From Paramacrobiotus metropolitanus (lineage: Eukaryota; Tardigrada; Eutardigrada; Parachela; Macrobiotidae), in contig NW_026570386.1 in NCBI RefSeq assembly GCF_019649055.1, forward strand, positions 164,158 to 228,157: DNA of 64,000 bases. The letters are read 5' to 3'. Shown here piece after piece: positions 60,701 through 64,000 of the stretch; position 1 is the stretch's first letter; every line of letters starts with the position of its first letter. The notes under the pieces were generated by a model that saw nothing but the letters and a program-made list of their open reading frames with translations, did not search any database and had not been told where the DNA came from. A program made the position numbers and the translations under genes.

Positions 60701-63025
60701 TTGTTGGTGGTAAGTCCTACACCATTATGATTGTTGTATTCGGTTGTCAGCTTGTCGCTGTACGAATTGTAAGTTGTTTCCAATCAGCTATACTTTCGTA
60801 CGCGCTTGTAGCACTGGTTTTGGTTTACCTATTTAGAAAAACCATACTTTACGGAAAACAAGCGTGCTACGGATTTTTTGAAGTATCTTGTACCCGGTTC
60901 GAGCCAAGCTTTCAACTGTGAAGCCGCACCAAAACATGGCCATGACAAAATCACCAAAGTAAAGTGGTTCAAAAACGGAGTGCGGATAATAAACAACGAA
61001 AGACCGTGTCCCGATATCGCAGCGGGTAATGCCTTTTACCTATGTCTGCATAACTTGCAAAGGAACGATACGGGACTGTATTCGTGCGAAGTGTCCAATA
61101 TTTTCGGATCAGTCAATCGTACATTTATCGTCGTTGTTTCTGGTACGCTCTTTTTTGCCTGCGCAATCTACGCATAAATCTGACTTGTTTCACAAAGCGA
61201 TTTCCTTCCAGCTTCTGCAAGCGAACGAGAATATCCCAGCCCAAGTAAAATAGTGACAACTAAAGAAGCCCTCCCGAATGGACTGTTGCGGCTGCACTGT
61301 GAAGTGACCATTGAAATGCCGCTGCCTCTTATTGGCGATACGGTATGGCTTCTGTTTCTGATTGTGAGAGATTTTCGCTTAAACTTATAAAATCTTTTTG
61401 TTAGCGGTTATCGATCGCTGGTTCAATTTGTCCAAAGATTCAATAAGTGCTTATTAAAACTCAACTCTGGTGCACCTTTGCAAATATAAATTACGAAACA
61501 CGAAAAAGAAGTTTAGAAAAAAACATCCACTATGTACTCGCTAGTTGTAGGTGTTAAGTTACAATTCCTTACCAACGACGAAATTTTCAGTGGTGGAAGG
61601 TCGACTCTTCTGAATTACTCAGTGTGGAAGAACAGAAACGGTGCAACATGAACCTTATGAATTTGAAGATGTTGCCGTTGAAAAATAGCCCATTGTTTCC
61701 TCATATACAAGTTGTAACTCCCATGCCAAACGCCACTGATCTTTGGAATAGGAAATTTCGAAGTTACATCGACATTGACCCGGGAAAAATGCCGGGGGTT
61801 TATGTTTGTATGCTCATTTCCGAGATGTCGCACGAATGTGTTGTCCCACCCAGCGTAAACAGCAGAAAAGGTTGGTTGTTCATTTCCCTTGGTAATTCAG
61901 ATTGATGTTACCGCTCTGATTTTCTCCAGTTACAAAACGACCGCGACTGAATAAAAACGGACGGCTGAAAACTCCTGCATCACCATTAATTATACAAGTT
62001 ACTACGCAGACGGAAGGTGAGTGGAGTATCCTGCTGATGAACCAGTAGGCTTAGATAATCTGAAAGTGTCATAGGATTGTATTATTTTGCGTTGGCTTCA
62101 TTTCTAGAAATAGTTAAGACTATATTTTTTATTTATGTGACTGTTGCTTGCTTGCATTCTGAAATTTTGTCACCTTCCAGTTTCAACTATCCTCACTTAT
62201 AACGAACGACAAAACGAGGTTTCTGGAACACTAGTCAGTGGTGAGTAGCGTAGCTCAGTTTTGCTAGGTTTTTAGGTTTAGAAAATGTCTCTGCTAGTAT
62301 GTAAGGATTGATCGGCAATGCAAAAAATTGTTATTTTCTTGAAAATTTGGGTGGTGAGGAAAGGCCACCACTCCGAGGTTTTGCTCTTCGTAAAGCTGCT
62401 TGAATTTTTAATATAGTTTGCTTTGTTCTTTTCGCTCTTAACAGCCATACTAAAATAATTTTTTCCTACTAGAGTGGTTACGAATGTGCGTTGGTAGTTG
62501 TGGTGCTTTGTAGATCCCCAAAAAGTTAACTCCACGGAAATTGCCGGGGTGCACAACGAACCAGCTGTGGTCGCGGGGATTGTTTCCATAGTGCTGATTG
62601 TGTTCTTCATCGTGATACTCCCGGCAATCTGCATCGCCTACTCCAAGCACCGGCGGCGGAATGCTACCGACCAGTTGGTTGTGGACAACCGTAATGTTTC
62701 GACGAGTCTACGGCGTTCCAACGTGGATTACATTGTTCCCGTCGCTCCACCCTCAACACTGCCGTCTTGCCCATACTCCTCCATGAGCAGACTGAAATTG
62801 TCAACTTCCTCAGTAGCCAAGTTGCCTGTTGTGTCGTCCATGCGGAGCAGTATGGAAGACACAAGAGTGAATGTGGAACCGTTTTTGGCTGCGCATCGCA
62901 GAAGGGAAACATTCGATGACGATTCATCGGTGTATGAATATTTCAAACATCCTCCGTCAATGGTGTCATCGTACGCGTACAGCGGATACGATGCCAGTCG
63001 AGTTTCCCAACGAGCGACGGACTGA
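57764..63025 (+). CDS. FGF receptor-like protein with three Ig domains and no kinase (FGFRL1-like)
   Basis: Nine exons join in phase: 57764-57887, 59094-59399, 60614-60709, 60837-61142, 61212-61342, 61591-61870, 61930-62016, 62181-62240, 62514-63025, about 633 aa. The signal peptide is MLPRLWIIAGLALLCQC. Ig1 (ATINCGVQ..VTWKKDG...GNYTCIV) is followed by an acidic/Ser linker like the FGFR acid box. Ig2 opens with KPYFTENKRATDFLKYLVPG, aligning with the PYW..PEKM...VPA start of FGFR D2, and has VKWFKNGVRI and LYSCEVSNIFGS. Ig3 (LRLHCEV..WWKVD..GVYVCML) is longer. A helix (VVAGIVSIVLIVFFIVILPAICIAY) precedes a roughly 140-residue Ser/Tyr-rich tail ending at a TGA with no kinase domain. FGFRL1-type decoy or co-receptor is the best family call; a different Ig receptor is possible. 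Confidence 0.8.
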
Positions 63026-64000
63026 ATTGTTTGGTTTAGGTGGACGGTGACCTTTTGTGTGTAAATTGCTGATTACATGGTGAGAGACAGTATTTAATCG
63101 TTTCCTTCAGCTCGGCTGGGTAATGTTTCTCCTCTTTACCACAGAATGCCAGAAATTAATTAGTGGCCCGTGAATCTGATTAATTTTTTGATTCTCAGAG
63201 AGAAGATTTTTTCACGGTTGGAATGTTTTTTGATTTTAGTATTTGAAGAACATTTCCGTACGCACTGTGTATACATAATAAAGGAGCTCTGGCTGGGGTG
63301 GTACGATAATTGTAGACTTCTTACGGTAATTGTTACTTTTTGACTTGCTGCTGTTCATTGTTTCGTTTTAATTAACAGCATGAACGGATCAAGAACTGAC
63401 AGCTCGCACTGTTACAGTTTGTGTTGTTTTGCATGGTTCCCTTGCTGATTACTCAGATAGCATTACCGCGTACTATTTAAACGATATACCATAAATTTAT
63501 ATAAAGAGACGCGTCGTTGGCACTTGGCATTTTCCTCGGGAGCGATCGGGAAATTTAATGCACAGTAGTGGGCGGGAAAACAGCTGTAAATACCTAACTA
63601 AAAACTGAATAGCCCGCCCGCTGGTCAGTGGTAGTCTGTGGTAGTGGCCGCTACGGGAAATTTTCCAAAAATCTGAATTCCGCAAACATTAGTCTGAATT
63701 CGACAAATTAACAAAATCCAACTTTTTATGAAATTCTTATGGCTTTCTCTCGCCAGCGTCTCGCAAAAACAGTTTAAACCAACTGCCACTTGAACTGAAC
63801 CAGAAGCAGGAACCCATAACCGGCATTACTCTTTCTTTCATTTTGCTTACTAAGTAAAATCCGTTGACAAGATAAACTTAATTTTCATCACATCATCTAG
63901 CACTTTCAGGAAATCTGGAATACAGGTGATCACTGTAGTGACCCATAAAGTAAAAATCATCGGTTTGCGAGGAAATTCCGAAGTACGGATCCGGAATGGT
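63026..64000. other. 3' flank of FGFR-like gene
   Basis: No coding sequence recognised up to the window end. AATAAA at 63277-63282 is a plausible polyadenylation signal for the receptor transcript. Confidence 0.4.
63277..63282 (+). terminator. AATAAA polyadenylation signal, FGFR-like gene
   Basis: AATAAA about 250 nt downstream of the receptor stop codon on the same strand. Confidence 0.45.

Overview
The window is nuclear DNA of an invertebrate animal. Genes are split by many short GT-AG introns (often 55-90 bp). The proteins are animal-specific (CC2D2A, AIFM1, SUGP1, ENPP, FGFR-type Ig receptors), and nothing prokaryotic or viral is visible. The compact introns and divergent protein sequences fit a small-genome ecdysozoan. 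A tardigrade is my best guess, but I cannot prove it from this sequence. All gene models are hand-spliced: exon joins were accepted where reading phase, splice sites and family homology agree.

Left third (1-19.6 kb), gene-dense: the 3' part of ciliary CC2D2A (+) converges on mitochondrial rRNA dimethyltransferase TFB1M (-), whose last coding exon carries an identical 203-bp tandem duplication. TFB1M is divergent to AIFM1 (+, 16 exons, unusual N-terminal module). Splicing factor SUGP1 (-) follows, divergent to a small helix-turn-helix/coiled-coil protein (+). Then come pterin-4a-carbinolamine dehydratase PCBD (+) with a long N-terminal extension, and an unrecognised five-exon gene (-).

Middle (19.6-45.5 kb): a four-Ig transmembrane adhesion receptor (-, 21.0-25.0 kb) with a TATA-like box just upstream, then about 20 kb in which I find no convincing gene, only two weak ORF or exon candidates. 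This desert holds a nested satellite at 39.6-43.9 kb: an 8-10 bp CAGAACGT-like unit inside a ~110-bp unit inside a ~1,012-bp tandem duplication.

Right third (45.5-64 kb): mitoribosomal protein mL64/GADD45GIP1 (-), an SLC17 (sialin-type) transporter (+), an ENPP-family ectophosphodiesterase (+) in which several metal ligands and the nucleophile position are replaced (predicted pseudoenzyme), and a kinase-less FGFR-like receptor with three Ig domains (+). Two tiny ORFs near mL64 are uncertain.

Themes: several mitochondrial proteins (TFB1M, AIFM1, mL64, perhaps a PCBD isoform), three cell-surface proteins, and divergent gene pairs likely to share promoters.
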